Shown here in pieces: positions 43,167 through 52,597 of a stretch of 64,000 nt of DNA. The first letter of the stretch is position 1, and the number at the start of each line of letters is the position of its first letter. The DNA is taken from assembly GCA_015709715.1 (NCBI GenBank), contig CP054184.1, forward strand, positions 2,899,001-2,963,000, read 5' to 3'. This stretch comes from Nitrospira sp. (GTDB lineage: Bacteria > Nitrospirota > Nitrospiria > Nitrospirales > Nitrospiraceae). A program made the position numbers and the translations under genes. Below the pieces are notes generated by a model. The model searched no databases. It had not been told where the DNA came from and saw only the letters and a list, made by a program, of their open reading frames with translations.

Positions 43167-44408
43167 ATGGCCGGGCCCATGAGTTCGCCAGCGGTCGCAG
43201 GGCCGCCGCAGCGCGCGGCGGTCTTTTTCATTCTCGTTACGGTCGTGCTCGACATGTTGTCGTTCGGCATCATCATTCCGGTGTTGCCGAAGCTGGTCGA
43301 GGAGTTCCTGGGCGGCGACACGGCGATGGCGGCCTCGATCTACGGTCTCATGGGCACGGCTTGGGCCTTGATGCAGTTCGTCTGCTCCCCGATTCAGGGG
43401 GCGCTCTCCGACCGCTTCGGCCGCCGTCCGGTGGTCCTGCTCTCGAACCTGGGGCTCGGCCTCGATTTCATCTTGATGGCGCTGGCCCCCAACGTGGGGT
43501 GGCTGTTTGCGGGGCGAGTGATTTCCGGCATCGCCTCGTCGAGCTTCAGTACCGCCGGCGCCTATATCGCCGACGTGACGCCGCCGGACAAACGCGCCGC
43601 CGCATTCGGATTGATGGGCGCCTCGTTCGGGTTGGGGTTCATCCTCGGCCCTATCGTGGGGGGGCTGTTGGGGGCTGTGGATCCTCGTTGGCCCTTTTGG
43701 GGCGCGGCGGCTACGAGTTTGCTCAATGCGACCTATGGGTTCTTCGTGCTGCCGGAATCGTTGCCTCGCGACCGCCGGGCGCCGTTCAACTGGCGCAGGG
43801 CCAACCCGGTGGGGGCTTTGAATCTCCTGCGCTCGCACCACGAACTCTTCGGCCTCGCCACCGCCAACTTTTTAGTCAACCTGGCCCACGGCGTGTTGCC
43901 GAGCGTGGCAGTGCTGTATCTGGGCTATCGCTACGGCTGGGGGCCGTCGGCGGTCGGGTTTACGTTGGCGGCGGTCGGGGCCTGCGCGATGGTTGTGCAG
44001 GGAGCCTTGGTGAAACCGATCACGGCGCGATTGGGCGAGCGCCGCACCTTGATCACCGGCCTGCTGTGCGGGGCGATGGGCTTCGCCATCTATGGGCTGG
44101 CGCCCACTCCAGAACTCTATTGCCTGGGCATTCCGGTGATGGCCTTCTGGGGGCTGGCCGGCCCCTCGGCGCAGGTGTTCATGACCAGGCGGGTGCGTCC
44201 CACGGAACAGGGCCAGTTGCAGGGCGCGATTGCGAGCCTCACCGGCATTGCCGGTTTGATCGGCCCGACCCTCTTCACGCAAACCTTCGCCGCCTTCATC
44301 GGGCCGCAGGCCGATTGGCACCTTCCGGGCGCGCCCTATTTGCTGTCGAGCATGATGTTGCTGGTGGCGATGGCGGTGGCCTGGCGCGTGACCAGGTCGG
44401 TCGGCTGA
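43167..44408 (+). CDS. MFS drug efflux transporter, TetA-like
   Basis: 413 residues with twelve membrane helices. Motif A in loop 2-3 (GALSDRFGRRPVV) and the FGIIIPVLPKL start of helix one are typical of the DHA1/TCR-Tet group. It likely expels hydrophobic compounds using the proton gradient. The frame opens at ATG 43140, but ATG 43167 gives the usual short N-terminus. It ends 1 base before the end of the convergent TPR gene. Confidence 0.88.
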   Translation: MAGPMSSPAVAGPPQRAAVFFILVTVVLDMLSFGIIIPVLPKLVEEFLGGDTAMAASIYGLMGTAWALMQFVCSPIQGALSDRFGRRPVVLLSNLGLGLDFILMALAPNVGWLFAGRVISGIASSSFSTAGAYIADVTPPDKRAAAFGLMGASFGLGFILGPIVGGLLGAVDPRWPFWGAAATSLLNATYGFFVLPESLPRDRRAPFNWRRANPVGALNLLRSHHELFGLATANFLVNLAHGVLPSVAVLYLGYRYGWGPSAVGFTLAAVGACAMVVQGALVKPITARLGERRTLITGLLCGAMGFAIYGLAPTPELYCLGIPVMAFWGLAGPSAQVFMTRRVRPTEQGQLQGAIASLTGIAGLIGPTLFTQTFAAFIGPQADWHLPGAPYLLSSMMLLVAMAVAWRVTRSVG

Positions 44409-44409
44409 G

Positions 44410-45390
44410 TCATCTGCCTCCATGCACGGAGAAGCTGCGGTTCCGATAGAGCGTGAGGGCGCGCTGTTCGGCTTCTTCGGCTTCGGGCCGATCCGCTCGG
44501 CGATAGAAGTCGTGCAGCAGGGACCAGGCGGCGGCTTCGGCCTCGACATCGTGCAGGGTTTGCGACAGCAGCAGCGCTCGTTTTCCCGACCGGATCCCAT
44601 CCTCCAGCCGATCGTCGGCGGCGGCTGCGGCGGCGAGCCGGAATTGTAGCTTCGCTTCGAGAGCCACTCGGTGCTCCGCTTCCGCTAGGGCGAGGCCTGC
44701 GTCATAGGCCGCAACTGCCTCTTGCGGACGATCGCCCAGCGCATGGGCGTCGCCCAGCGCCAGCCAGGTTGCCAACTGCTGGTCGATGTCCTTGCGGCTC
44801 CGGGCATCCTGCTGCGCCTGCTGGAGCAAGACCAAGCCCCGTTCCATCGAACCCTCGCCGATGTCCAGGAGTCCCAGGTGGATCAGCGTCTCATTGCGGC
44901 CCGCCGGCTGCTTGATTCGGCGGTAGAGGTCCTGGGCCTGCAAGAGTGAGGAGCGCGCCTCCTCGCCGTACCCGAGCCGAGCCGACATGCGGCCTAATGC
45001 GAGCAGTGCACGGGCCTGACCTGCTCGATCCTTTGTGCGTCCATACAAGGGCACGGCTTCCCGGAGCAGATCGTACGCGTCTCGAATCTTGCCCTGGCGT
45101 TCGTTCACCGCGGCGATTTTCACCAGCGATGTGGCGATGCCCTGCGGCTGCTGTTGGGCGCGGAACGTCGAGAGGGCGAGGCGGTAGTAGGTGAGCGTTT
45201 CCTGCCAATGTTGTTGCACATCGTGGATCTCGCCGATCTTCAGCAGTTCCTGGCCCGAGAGGGTCGCCGTCTCCGACCGTTCGGCAGGCCATGCCGGGGC
45301 GTGAAGGGGACTCGCGATCGAGGAGGCGAGAAGGACAAGGATCGACAGAGTCCGGCGCTGCGCCGGAGTCCTAGTGGCCTGACTCTGCAT
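44410..45390 (-). CDS. secreted TPR-repeat protein
   Basis: 326 residues from ATG 45390 (the frame extends to 45426). A signal sequence (about residues 12-35) is followed by seven or more TPR-like helix pairs, with tandem motifs such as AEYYRLALSTFRAQQQPQGIA-type and LLALGRMSARLGYGEEARSS. It is probably a periplasmic scaffold for protein contacts. No enzymatic domain is seen. Confidence 0.78.
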   Translation of the reverse strand: MQSQATRTPAQRRTLSILVLLASSIASPLHAPAWPAERSETATLSGQELLKIGEIHDVQQHWQETLTYYRLALSTFRAQQQPQGIATSLVKIAAVNERQGKIRDAYDLLREAVPLYGRTKDRAGQARALLALGRMSARLGYGEEARSSLLQAQDLYRRIKQPAGRNETLIHLGLLDIGEGSMERGLVLLQQAQQDARSRKDIDQQLATWLALGDAHALGDRPQEAVAAYDAGLALAEAEHRVALEAKLQFRLAAAAAADDRLEDGIRSGKRALLLSQTLHDVEAEAAAWSLLHDFYRRADRPEAEEAEQRALTLYRNRSFSVHGGR

Positions 45391-45554
45391 GGCAGCAGCA
45401 TGCGCCCTGCCGAGTAATTGGGTCAAGGCCCGGCCCCGAGGGCGGGCACCACCGTTCCAGCCTTGACGAATTTTCTTCTTGAGGCCGATAATGCCGCGCG
45501 TGCGGCGCGGCGGAGCGTCGACATGGATGGACTTTCCGGTGAAAGGAGCGAGGT

Positions 45555-46568
45555 GTGGCGACTCGTCACGTGACTCCAGCGAAAATCATGCAACTGGGTA
45601 CGGCGTTCATGGGGTCGAAGACACTGCTCAGCGCCGTCGAACTGGGCCTCTTCACGGAACTGGCCAAGGGACCGATGGAGGCCGAAGCCTTGACCACCCG
45701 CTTGCAACTGCATCCCCGCAGTGCGCGGGACTTTTTCGATGCTCTGGTGGCGCTGGGCATGTTGAAGCGGACCGGCCGGCGTTATGCCAATACGCCGGAG
45801 GCTGCCAAGTTTTTGGACCGCAACAAACCGTCCTACGTGGGCGGCATCCTTGAAATGGCGAATGCGCGGCTCTACCGGTTTTGGGGCTCGCTGACCGAGG
45901 GACTGCAGACCGGGAAGGCGCAGAACGAGGTCAAGACCGGCGAGGATTTCTTCGGCACCCTCTATGCCGACCCCGAACGGCTCGAAGGGTTTCTCAAGGC
46001 CATGACCGGTTTGAGCATTGGGGCGGCGCAGGTCATTGCCAAGAAATTTCCCTGGAAGAAGTACCGCTCCTTTACCGATGTCGGCTGCGCGCAGGGCGGA
46101 GTCGCGGTGGAGATCGCGCTGGCGCACAAACACCTCCGGGGTGGGGGGATGGATCTGCCGGTCGTGCGCCCGATCTTCGAGGCCTATGCGCAACAACGTG
46201 GCGTGGGGGCACGCCTGCGATTTCATACCGGAGATTTTTTCAAGGATCCGCTGCCCGAGAGCGATGTGATCATCATGGGGCACATCCTCCACGACTGGAA
46301 TTTGGAGGAGAAAATCATGCTGATCCGCAAGGCCTACGAAGCCCTGCCGGCCAACGGCGCCCTCATCGTGCACGAGGCGCTGATCGACGATGCGCGCAGT
46401 CGCAACGCCTTCGGCTTGCTCATGAGCCTGAACATGTTGATCGAAACGCACGGCGGCTTCGACTTCACCGGCGCGGACTGCCGCCGCTGGATGCAGGATG
46501 TCGGATTCCGGCGCACCAAGGTCGAGCGATTGGCCGGACCGGACGGCATGGTGGTGGGTTTTAAATAG
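45555..46568 (+). CDS. SAM-dependent O-methyltransferase (Methyltransf_2 type)
   Basis: 337 residues. The N-terminal winged-helix dimerisation domain (residues about 8-90) is followed by a catalytic domain with [16 protein letters not shown] as motif [34 protein letters not shown], and a catalytic His in HILHDW. This is the pattern of hydroxyneurosporene or plant-type O-methyltransferases. The acceptor is unknown. GTG 45555 has an AAGGAG site upstream. Confidence 0.88.
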   Translation: MATRHVTPAKIMQLGTAFMGSKTLLSAVELGLFTELAKGPMEAEALTTRLQLHPRSARDFFDALVALGMLKRTGRRYANTPEAAKFLDRNKPSYVGGILEMANARLYRFWGSLTEGLQTGKAQNEVKTGEDFFGTLYADPERLEGFLKAMTGLSIGAAQVIAKKFPWKKYRSFTDVGCAQGGVAVEIALAHKHLRGGGMDLPVVRPIFEAYAQQRGVGARLRFHTGDFFKDPLPESDVIIMGHILHDWNLEEKIMLIRKAYEALPANGALIVHEALIDDARSRNAFGLLMSLNMLIETHGGFDFTGADCRRWMQDVGFRRTKVERLAGPDGMVVGFK

Positions 46569-46580
46569 CGGGCCGGGAGG

Positions 46581-46844
46581 TCACCAAAGGGGGATTGCCG
46601 GCGACTGTTCGAACAAAGCCAGCTTCGCCGAACGGGGCAGTGCCTTGATGGCGGCTTCGCGTTGAAGGGCTGTGGGTCGGTCTGATGTAGATTCGGTGTA
46701 ACGCACGGTAAGCGGCCCTCGCCCCCTCGTATATTTCGCCGCCGTCCCTGCGGCATGGTCACGCAGTCGGCGCTCCAGGTCGGTCGTGATGCCCGTATAG
46801 AGGGTCCCGTCGCGGCATTCCAGGATATAAACGACCCAACCCAT
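46581..46844 (-). CDS. GIY-YIG domain protein (YhbQ/UPF0213-like)
   Basis: 87 residues, one GIY-YIG nuclease-like domain: VVYILECRDGTLYTGITTDLERRLRDH with the Tyr/Tyr pair, then AAKYTRGRGPLTVRYTE and a conserved Glu in LQREAAIKAL. Small single-domain proteins of this type may cut or bind DNA; YhbQ has weak nuclease activity. ATG 46844 matches the family start; earlier codons are discarded. Confidence 0.88.
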   Translation of the reverse strand: MGWVVYILECRDGTLYTGITTDLERRLRDHAAGTAAKYTRGRGPLTVRYTESTSDRPTALQREAAIKALPRSAKLALFEQSPAIPLW

Positions 46845-46962
46845 GTACCGTGGTCCAAGGCGGTGCAGGTAGTATGTCCCGGCTGCTCCTCGCGGGTGAT
46901 GGCTGCCGATCATAGTGGATGGGAGAGAGGAGCACAATGCGGGGGCGATGGGCCGCGTCCGG

Positions 46963-47121
46963 CTAGTGGATGTGGTAGATGTCGAACATCAAGCCGGAGA
47001 GCACCATCATCAAGATGATGGCAGACGTGACCGCCACGAACAGAAACTTCCGCTCCGTGCGTCTGACATTGTGAAAGCGATAGGGGCTGGAACCGGAGCG
47101 TCGGCGAAGCTTTCGTTCCAC
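46963..47121 (-). CDS. 52-residue single-pass membrane protein
   Basis: GTG 47121 starts a basic N-terminus (ERKLRRRSGS), followed by one membrane helix with FLFVAVTSAIILMMVLSGLM and a short end DIYHIH. An AGGAAA element lies about 8 bases upstream. It is between the GIY-YIG and gluconokinase genes. No family is recognised. Confidence 0.5.
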   Translation of the reverse strand: MERKLRRRSGSSPYRFHNVRRTERKFLFVAVTSAIILMMVLSGLMFDIYHIH

Positions 47122-47242
47122 GGGACCGTTTCCTGGTGGTCGTTTCGCACCCCGCCTACTATGCTCTCGCAGGCTCTGGCGTGGAATCGGGAATTCCCTG
47201 ACGGGGCGTCAGATTATTACCGAGTCGGAGGTACGCATCATC

Positions 47243-47731
47243 ATGGTCATTTTGGTGATGGGCGTGTCGGGAGCAGGCAAGACGGTGGTGGGTCGCGCGC
47301 TGGCCGGTAACCTCGGCTGGACGTTTATCGATGGTGACGACCTGCACCCGCCGGGGAATATCGAAAAGATGCGGAGTGGGCAGGCCCTGACCGATGAGGA
47401 TCGGCAGCCCTGGCTCGCTAAGCTGCATGCGGCCGTGGTCGACGTGCTGTCCAGGGGGCAATCGGCTGTCGTGGCCTGCTCGATCTTGACGCGAGACTAC
47501 CGACGGACTGTGCGTCGGGGCGTCGAGGAGCAGGTGCGGGTGGTCTATCTCAGGGGCAGTGAGGTGCTCTTCCGTGATCGGCTGGACCGCCGGACCGCCC
47601 ATTTCATGGGGCCCGACCTTCTCGCCAGTCAACTGGCATTGCTGGAAGAGCCGATCGATGCGCTGGTGGTCGATGCCGCATTGCCGCCCGAGCGCCTCAT
47701 TCGCCTGATTCGTGCCAGTCTCGGCCTGTGA
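47243..47731 (+). CDS. gntK: gluconokinase (GntK type)
   Basis: 162 residues. The P-loop GVSGAGKT (residues 7-14) is followed by FIDGDDLHPPGNIEKMRSGQALTDEDRQPWL, the gluconate-binding signature. It phosphorylates D-gluconate to 6-phosphogluconate for the pentose-phosphate or Entner-Doudoroff route. No gluconate permease or regulator is nearby. Confidence 0.92.
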   Translation: MVILVMGVSGAGKTVVGRALAGNLGWTFIDGDDLHPPGNIEKMRSGQALTDEDRQPWLAKLHAAVVDVLSRGQSAVVACSILTRDYRRTVRRGVEEQVRVVYLRGSEVLFRDRLDRRTAHFMGPDLLASQLALLEEPIDALVVDAALPPERLIRLIRASLGL

Positions 47732-47756
47732 ACGAGCGCTGGCGGGCAAACCCTCC

Positions 47757-49142
47757 CTAACTCCCTCGCTCAGCCAGCTCGATCGCTACTTCAGTTTCCA
47801 GCGCGAACCGGCCCCGCCCGCGCGGAACCAAGCGGATGTCGGGACACTTCTGTTCCAGGCGTTTGCGAAGGAGGATCAAGCGGCTCTCCAAGTTGTCCTT
47901 GAATTCCGGCAGGCCCAGCCAGGCGTCCATCCGCAGCTCGCGGTTGGTGAAGTCGCAGCGGCCCGCTTCTCGATGCTGGGTCAGGATACGCCAGAGGATG
48001 CGGGCCGGTGTGTTGCGAATCAGGTAGTCCCCATCCACGAAGATACAATCATCGGCACGGAAAAAGGAAAATTGCCTCGTGCGCGGGGCGGTCGCGCGCG
48101 GCTTGGTCGCGGATCGGACCGCCGGGCCTGGCGTAGGTTCTTCCACCTCTCGGCTCAATTGTTCGATGCCGGCGGCGAGTTGCCCGGCAACGATCATCAA
48201 CAGCGTGTCTTCACGAGCCATGAAGGCCAGCGGTTCCGTGCATTCGACGGCCAGCACGCCGATCAGGCACTTGTGCGAGACCAGCGGCACGGCAAGTTGT
48301 CCCGAGGCGCCGGGCAGCCCGGGGAGAGGGATTTCCCGACAGACCGCCTCCGCTCCGTCCACGGCTTCGACGCGGCCCCGCACCGCGCGGGCGTACCGCA
48401 GGCTGTGGTCGATGGCCGACAGGCGGAGCGGACAACGGGCTCTGGCCACCATGCCGATGAGGCCCTCCCCGATCCCCACTTCGGAGCCGACCCCGTTGTC
48501 GGAGTAGCCATGGCTGGCAATGGTGATCAGCTTGGCGTTCGCCTCGTCCGCCAGCAAAATCATCGAATGGCGAAAGCCGAGCCGCTCGTCCAACAATCGG
48601 AGCGTGCTTTCCAACAGGTCTCCCAACAGTTCGCACCGGCCCATGCGCTCCGATAGGAGCCGTAAGCCTTCCAGATCCTGGTCCACCAACAGGCGTGAAG
48701 GTTGCTCCCCGGCAGGCGGTGTCGGGGTTCGGGTAAATCCGTCCATCCGTTCGATGCGTAAGACCTGATACACGTCGACGGCTTGGAGGCGGAACACGTC
48801 GGTCATGCCGGCATAAGACGCGATGGCTTGCAACTGGAGCGACATGGAATCGAAGAGCGGGCCTGATGATTCGGAGTGGTCGTAACGCAGATACAGCCGA
48901 TAGCCCTGTAGGGTTCGCGGGTCGAGCACCATCGCGCAGGCCAGCGGATGCTCACGGACATTACGATGGGTCTTGTTGAAAAATTGGTGGGAGATCGCTA
49001 CGTGGTCGGCATCGACATAGTAGATCTGGCTGACGAAGGTGATGTTCGGCACCCCGTCGCGCGAGCTGGTGCTCAAGGCGGCGGGGATCATGCCCTGCAG
49101 GCAGGGCCACAAGTCTGCCAGTAGGATCGTCGAGGGCTCCAT
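47757..49142 (-). CDS. PPOX-fold + GAF + winged-helix signal protein
   Basis: 461 residues. An N-terminal pyridoxamine-5'-phosphate-oxidase-like split-barrel (about residues 1-145: MIPAALSTSSRDGVPNITFVSQIYYVD) is followed by a GAF domain (about 160-330). The C-terminal domain (about 365-455) has ILWRILTQHREAGRCDFTNRELRMD and resembles an OmpR-type winged helix. It is probably a flavin- or nucleotide-sensing transcription regulator. Three bases upstream of its start lies the stop of a second PPOX gene, so they form one unit. Confidence 0.8.
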   Translation of the reverse strand: MEPSTILLADLWPCLQGMIPAALSTSSRDGVPNITFVSQIYYVDADHVAISHQFFNKTHRNVREHPLACAMVLDPRTLQGYRLYLRYDHSESSGPLFDSMSLQLQAIASYAGMTDVFRLQAVDVYQVLRIERMDGFTRTPTPPAGEQPSRLLVDQDLEGLRLLSERMGRCELLGDLLESTLRLLDERLGFRHSMILLADEANAKLITIASHGYSDNGVGSEVGIGEGLIGMVARARCPLRLSAIDHSLRYARAVRGRVEAVDGAEAVCREIPLPGLPGASGQLAVPLVSHKCLIGVLAVECTEPLAFMAREDTLLMIVAGQLAAGIEQLSREVEEPTPGPAVRSATKPRATAPRTRQFSFFRADDCIFVDGDYLIRNTPARILWRILTQHREAGRCDFTNRELRMDAWLGLPEFKDNLESRLILLRKRLEQKCPDIRLVPRGRGRFALETEVAIELAERGS

Positions 49143-49145
49143 CGT

Positions 49146-49604
49146 CTAGGCGCGCTCCCCCGCGCCGGGTCCGGGGGTTTGGTGAAAGACGTCCGTCACT
49201 TCGATGTCGGCGGCGAGGGCCGGTTCGGTGATCCAGGCTTCGCTCAACATGGGCGAAAAGCCGATGGCGAGCAGCTCCTGCGAGAATTCCCGATGCCAGC
49301 TCCGGCTGTCCTCTTGGTCCCGCGCCGTGGTCGGGCGTATCTGCCGCAGCCGTCCCTTGAGCTGGCAGGCGACATGGTCGGTCGGTCGCGTACAGCTGAT
49401 CGCGATCAGTCCGTTGTCGCGGAGGTTTTCCAGCGTTTTACGGGAAATGGCTTCCGTGAGAAAAATCGTGACCGTCTTGTAATCCGGCGCGACCCGGATG
49501 CCCCAGGCCCTGGTCGATTCCGGCATGAGGCCGGCATCGCGGGTGCCGACAATGACCGACACTCCGGTGCGGAGAAGGTCGACGACCTGTGGCGGGATCT
49601 GCAT
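49146..49604 (-). CDS. pyridoxamine-5'-phosphate-oxidase-like flavin protein
   Basis: 152 residues from ATG 49604 (the frame opens at 49757 with an unrelated N-terminus). It is a single split-barrel FMN-binding-type domain: LRTGVSVIVGTRDAGLMPESTRAWGIRV, the ISCTRPTDHVACQLKG core, and SMRPTTARDQEDSR-type end. It precedes the PPOX-GAF regulator, which has a related domain, so it may supply or share a flavin signal. It is divergent from the cupredoxin gene. Confidence 0.78.
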   Translation of the reverse strand: MQIPPQVVDLLRTGVSVIVGTRDAGLMPESTRAWGIRVAPDYKTVTIFLTEAISRKTLENLRDNGLIAISCTRPTDHVACQLKGRLRQIRPTTARDQEDSRSWHREFSQELLAIGFSPMLSEAWITEPALAADIEVTDVFHQTPGPGAGERA

Positions 49605-49769
49605 CGGCTCCGGCGACGTCCTTAGGAAAAAATTAGGCGCACGATAGCATATTCTTAGGAACCGGCGCTTGGGGCTTCGTGGTAGGGTTCCGCCTGCCGA
49701 AGGAAATGGCCGCAGCGCTTTCGGTGATGTCTCGTTCAGGCGGCCTTGCCGAACCACAAGGAGGTTGCC

Positions 49770-50618
49770 ATGTCACTCGTCTTGACTCGATCCCTCGCAT
49801 GGTTGTTGGTCCTCCCCCTCGCCGGGGCGTTGGTGGGGGTGGACAGTCGTCTCTCTGTTGCCGCGTCCCCTCGCCCGGCGCCCGTGCGGTTTGTGGCGGA
49901 CGACTACGGGTTTACCGGCCCCGATCACATTCCCGCCGGCCTGACCTCCATTCAGGTGGTCAACCGGGGACAAGATCTTCACCACGTGCAGCTGCTCAAG
50001 CTGTTGCAGGGAAAGACGGCAGGGGAGTTTCAGGCCGCGCTCAAGGCGAATCCCGGCCGCATGCCGTCATGGATTCAGTTCGTCGGCGGTCCCAATGCGG
50101 CGGAGCCGGGCGGTGAGGCCGTGGCGACGATGGACCTCGGCGAAGGCGAATACCTGCTGATCTGTCTGATCCCGAACCGGGCCGGCGTGCCGCACCTGGC
50201 GCTGGGGATGCAAAAGACGCTGTCGGTCAAGGGGGCCGATTCCGCGCCGCAAGCCGCGCCGCAGGCTGCAGTCACGATTACCCAAGCCGATTTTCAGTTC
50301 ACGCTTTCGAAACCCGTGGCCTCCGGCTCGCATACGATCCGCGTGATGAACCACGGCACGCAGCCGCACGAAGCCGTGCTGGTGAAGTTGACACCGGGCG
50401 TTTCGGCGAAAGAGTTTGCCGTGGTGGCGGAGTCGGGGTCCGCACCGCCTCCCGGCCAGTTCATGGGTGGAGTCGTCGGCCTTGAAACCGGCGGGCAGGC
50501 CTACTTCACGGCGCAGTTCGAACCAGGCCATTACGGATTGATCTGCTTCTTTCCAGACCCGGCGACGGGCAAGCCCCATCTTGCCCAGGGGATGGTGACC
50601 GATTTTACGGTAGACTAA
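49770..50618 (+). CDS. periplasmic protein with two tandem cupredoxin domains
   Basis: 282 residues. A signal peptide (about residues 1-32) is followed by two copies of a blue-copper-like domain. Copper-ligand patterns: domain one His71/72, Cys132, His142 and Met147; domain two His200, Cys259, His270 and Met275. The order His...Cys-x9-10-His-x4-Met is that of type-1 copper sites. It may be an electron carrier or copper chaperone. ATG 49770 follows an AAGGAGG site. Confidence 0.8.
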   Translation: MSLVLTRSLAWLLVLPLAGALVGVDSRLSVAASPRPAPVRFVADDYGFTGPDHIPAGLTSIQVVNRGQDLHHVQLLKLLQGKTAGEFQAALKANPGRMPSWIQFVGGPNAAEPGGEAVATMDLGEGEYLLICLIPNRAGVPHLALGMQKTLSVKGADSAPQAAPQAAVTITQADFQFTLSKPVASGSHTIRVMNHGTQPHEAVLVKLTPGVSAKEFAVVAESGSAPPPGQFMGGVVGLETGGQAYFTAQFEPGHYGLICFFPDPATGKPHLAQGMVTDFTVD

Positions 50619-50713
50619 CGATGCGGAGGGGAGGGCGATCGTCCCAGGGGTTCTCCTAGCTCTCCCCTCTCGGTCGAGGCGGTATACCGAAAGATCACCA
50701 AGGAGGCGCCGCT

Positions 50714-51103
50714 ATGGATATCAATGCCACATATCACCCACAGCTTCGCAGCGATCATATCAAGGCGCAGCTCAACAAGCTTGAAGCCCTGGAACATCAG
50801 GCTCCGGTGACTCCGAGCTGCGACCAGTTCGACGCCGAGACGATCGAGTTGCTCACGGGTATCTACGGCGACACGCATCAGTACGTGGAGTCGTACAAGT
50901 ACGCTACGTTGGGAGAAGCCGAGGCGATCGTCAACCTGCCGGAATCCGCACAGGAGCCGCAGACCAGGGACGTGCCGAAAAAGGGCCTTCAGCAGCGCCG
51001 TCAGCTGCTGCTGGGCATTCTCACGGACATTGAAGAACTGGAAGCGAGTGAGGCCGAGGTTCTTGCGGGTGAAGACCGAGAAGATCCGCCTGGGATGAGC
51101 TGA
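50714..51103 (+). CDS. hypothetical protein, mixed helix, unknown function
   Basis: 129 residues. The ATG has AAGGAGG about 8 bases upstream. The protein is acidic, with one Cys (SCDQF) and a long C-terminal helix (QQRRQLLLGILTDIEELEASEAEVL). No signal peptide, membrane helix or known domain. It lies between the cupredoxin gene and the convergent cytochrome c gene. Confidence 0.75.
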   Translation: MDINATYHPQLRSDHIKAQLNKLEALEHQAPVTPSCDQFDAETIELLTGIYGDTHQYVESYKYATLGEAEAIVNLPESAQEPQTRDVPKKGLQQRRQLLLGILTDIEELEASEAEVLAGEDREDPPGMS

Positions 51104-51106
51104 CTG

Positions 51107-51919
51107 TCAGCGCGTCGCCTCGCGGAGGGTGCGCAAATAGGCGATGAGGTCGCGAATGTCCTCATCGCGGAGCAGGTTCTTAGGATACATCGCAGTGCCC
51201 GGATGGCCCAGCTTGATCGAGCGGTAACGATCCTCATCGTCCTGGGCCTTGAGTTTCGCCGGGTCACGCAGGTTGGCCGGCGGGACGGCGAGGCGGCTCA
51301 GTCGTTTAGAGAGATCGGCTGAGATCGGGGGCTTGCGGTTCAGATGGCCCTCGATGCCGTGGCAGACGGCGCAGCCGCCGATTTCGTGGTAGAGCGTCCG
51401 ACCGCTCTTCGCGTCACCTTGCAGGCTGCTCCCGTCACCCGTTCCGCCCATCGGGGCGGCGGCCCGTGCAGTACCGCGAAGAGCGGCTAAGTAGGGCAAC
51501 AGCGACAAAATTTCTTCATCGCTCAAGGATTCCTTCGACAGCGGGTACATCGCCGTCCGGAGATGGCCATGGCGGATGGCCTCGAAGCGCTGTTTGTCCG
51601 TGGTCAGTGTGAGGGTCTCGGCTCGCCTCAGGTCGGCCGGGGGAGGATCGAGGCGGCCGATGTTCTCGCGAATATTCGGACTGAGCTGCGGTGGGAGCCG
51701 ATCGCGATATCCGTCGATGCCGTGACAGGTGGAGCAGAGCCCCTTGCCGTTAAAGAGGGTGCGGCCTTGCTCGGCGGCCGGCGGAAGGGGAGCCGATGGT
51801 TCGTGTGCGCCGGCGTCCGCCCCCTTCGCGGCTTGTCCGCTGAGCGCCGCCGTGAGGCAGAGCGCTCCCCTCAGTCCCGTCCTGCTCCACGCCCACACGG
51901 AATTCTTTTTCGCAGCCAT
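51107..51919 (-). CDS. diheme c-type cytochrome
   Basis: 270 residues from ATG 51919. A signal peptide is followed by two class-I cytochrome c units in tandem. Heme-binding motifs are CSTCH and CAVCH; the Met ligand regions are RTAMYPLSKE and GTAMYPKNLL. Each unit ends in LLPYLAALRG or LIAYLRTLRE, typical of the last helix. It likely transfers electrons in the periplasm; the cupredoxin gene is close by on the other strand. Confidence 0.9.
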   Translation of the reverse strand: MAAKKNSVWAWSRTGLRGALCLTAALSGQAAKGADAGAHEPSAPLPPAAEQGRTLFNGKGLCSTCHGIDGYRDRLPPQLSPNIRENIGRLDPPPADLRRAETLTLTTDKQRFEAIRHGHLRTAMYPLSKESLSDEEILSLLPYLAALRGTARAAAPMGGTGDGSSLQGDAKSGRTLYHEIGGCAVCHGIEGHLNRKPPISADLSKRLSRLAVPPANLRDPAKLKAQDDEDRYRSIKLGHPGTAMYPKNLLRDEDIRDLIAYLRTLREATR

Positions 51920-52012
51920 TGAGTGGTGCCTACCGCTCTGCTCCGCAGATCTTGACCCCATTATAATCAACGGGACCAGCGACTGCCATGGATCGAAGCG
52001 TAGAGGGGAGGC

Positions 52013-52567
52013 CTATGCGGCCGCTTGGTATCGCAGGTATTCCCGCAGGAGGTCCCGCCAGGTGACGATACCTTCCAAGTGGCCGGCGGTTGTGAGGACC
52101 GGCAGGCAGGAGACGCGATTCTCAAGGAGGAGTTGGGATGCCGCCGTCACGCTGGTGTGGAGGGTGACGGTGACGAGCGTACGGCTCATGATCTGGTGGA
52201 CCCGCTTCTGGAGCGTGGCGCGATCGCGGTCCGTTTCCGACATCGTCCCCACATAGGGGCTGACGGCCTTCAACAGGTCGCGATCGGAGATGATACCGAC
52301 CAATTCCCGTCCTTCCACCACCAGCAGGTGGTGGAAGTGGAACTCGTTGAACAGTTCACGCGCCCGTGCAAGGGAATCATCCATCGCGACCGTCACCAGC
52401 CGCCGGGACATGATGGCTTGAACGGTCGGAGCCGGCTCGTCCTGTCGGGCGTCGGAGAGGACGGACGGGTGCTGATCTGATGGTTGGGAGCCGGGGGGCA
52501 TGAATCGCTCCTGAGTTTGAGGGCTGTTGTTCCCGTATCGGCCCGAGTGCACGGCTTCTTGAGCCAT
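52013..52567 (-). CDS. two-CBS-domain protein
   Basis: 184 residues. An N-terminal tail of about 50 residues is followed by two CBS motifs (IMSRRLVTVAMDDSLARARELFNEFHFHHLLVVEGRELVGIISDRDLL and IMSRTLVTVTLHTSVTAASQLLLENRVSCLPVL). CBS pairs bind adenine nucleotides as energy sensors. ATG 52567 has a GGAGG site. It is divergent from the pyrophosphatase. Confidence 0.87.
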   Translation of the reverse strand: MAQEAVHSGRYGNNSPQTQERFMPPGSQPSDQHPSVLSDARQDEPAPTVQAIMSRRLVTVAMDDSLARARELFNEFHFHHLLVVEGRELVGIISDRDLLKAVSPYVGTMSETDRDRATLQKRVHQIMSRTLVTVTLHTSVTAASQLLLENRVSCLPVLTTAGHLEGIVTWRDLLREYLRYQAAA

Positions 52568-52597
52568 GGCCCCTCCTACTTTCCTTAGACGGCAATA

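Noticed and set aside
43124-44449. 441-codon plus-strand frame overlapping the MFS gene
   Set aside because: A second frame over the same stretch; only the frame at 43167-44408 has membrane helices and motif A.
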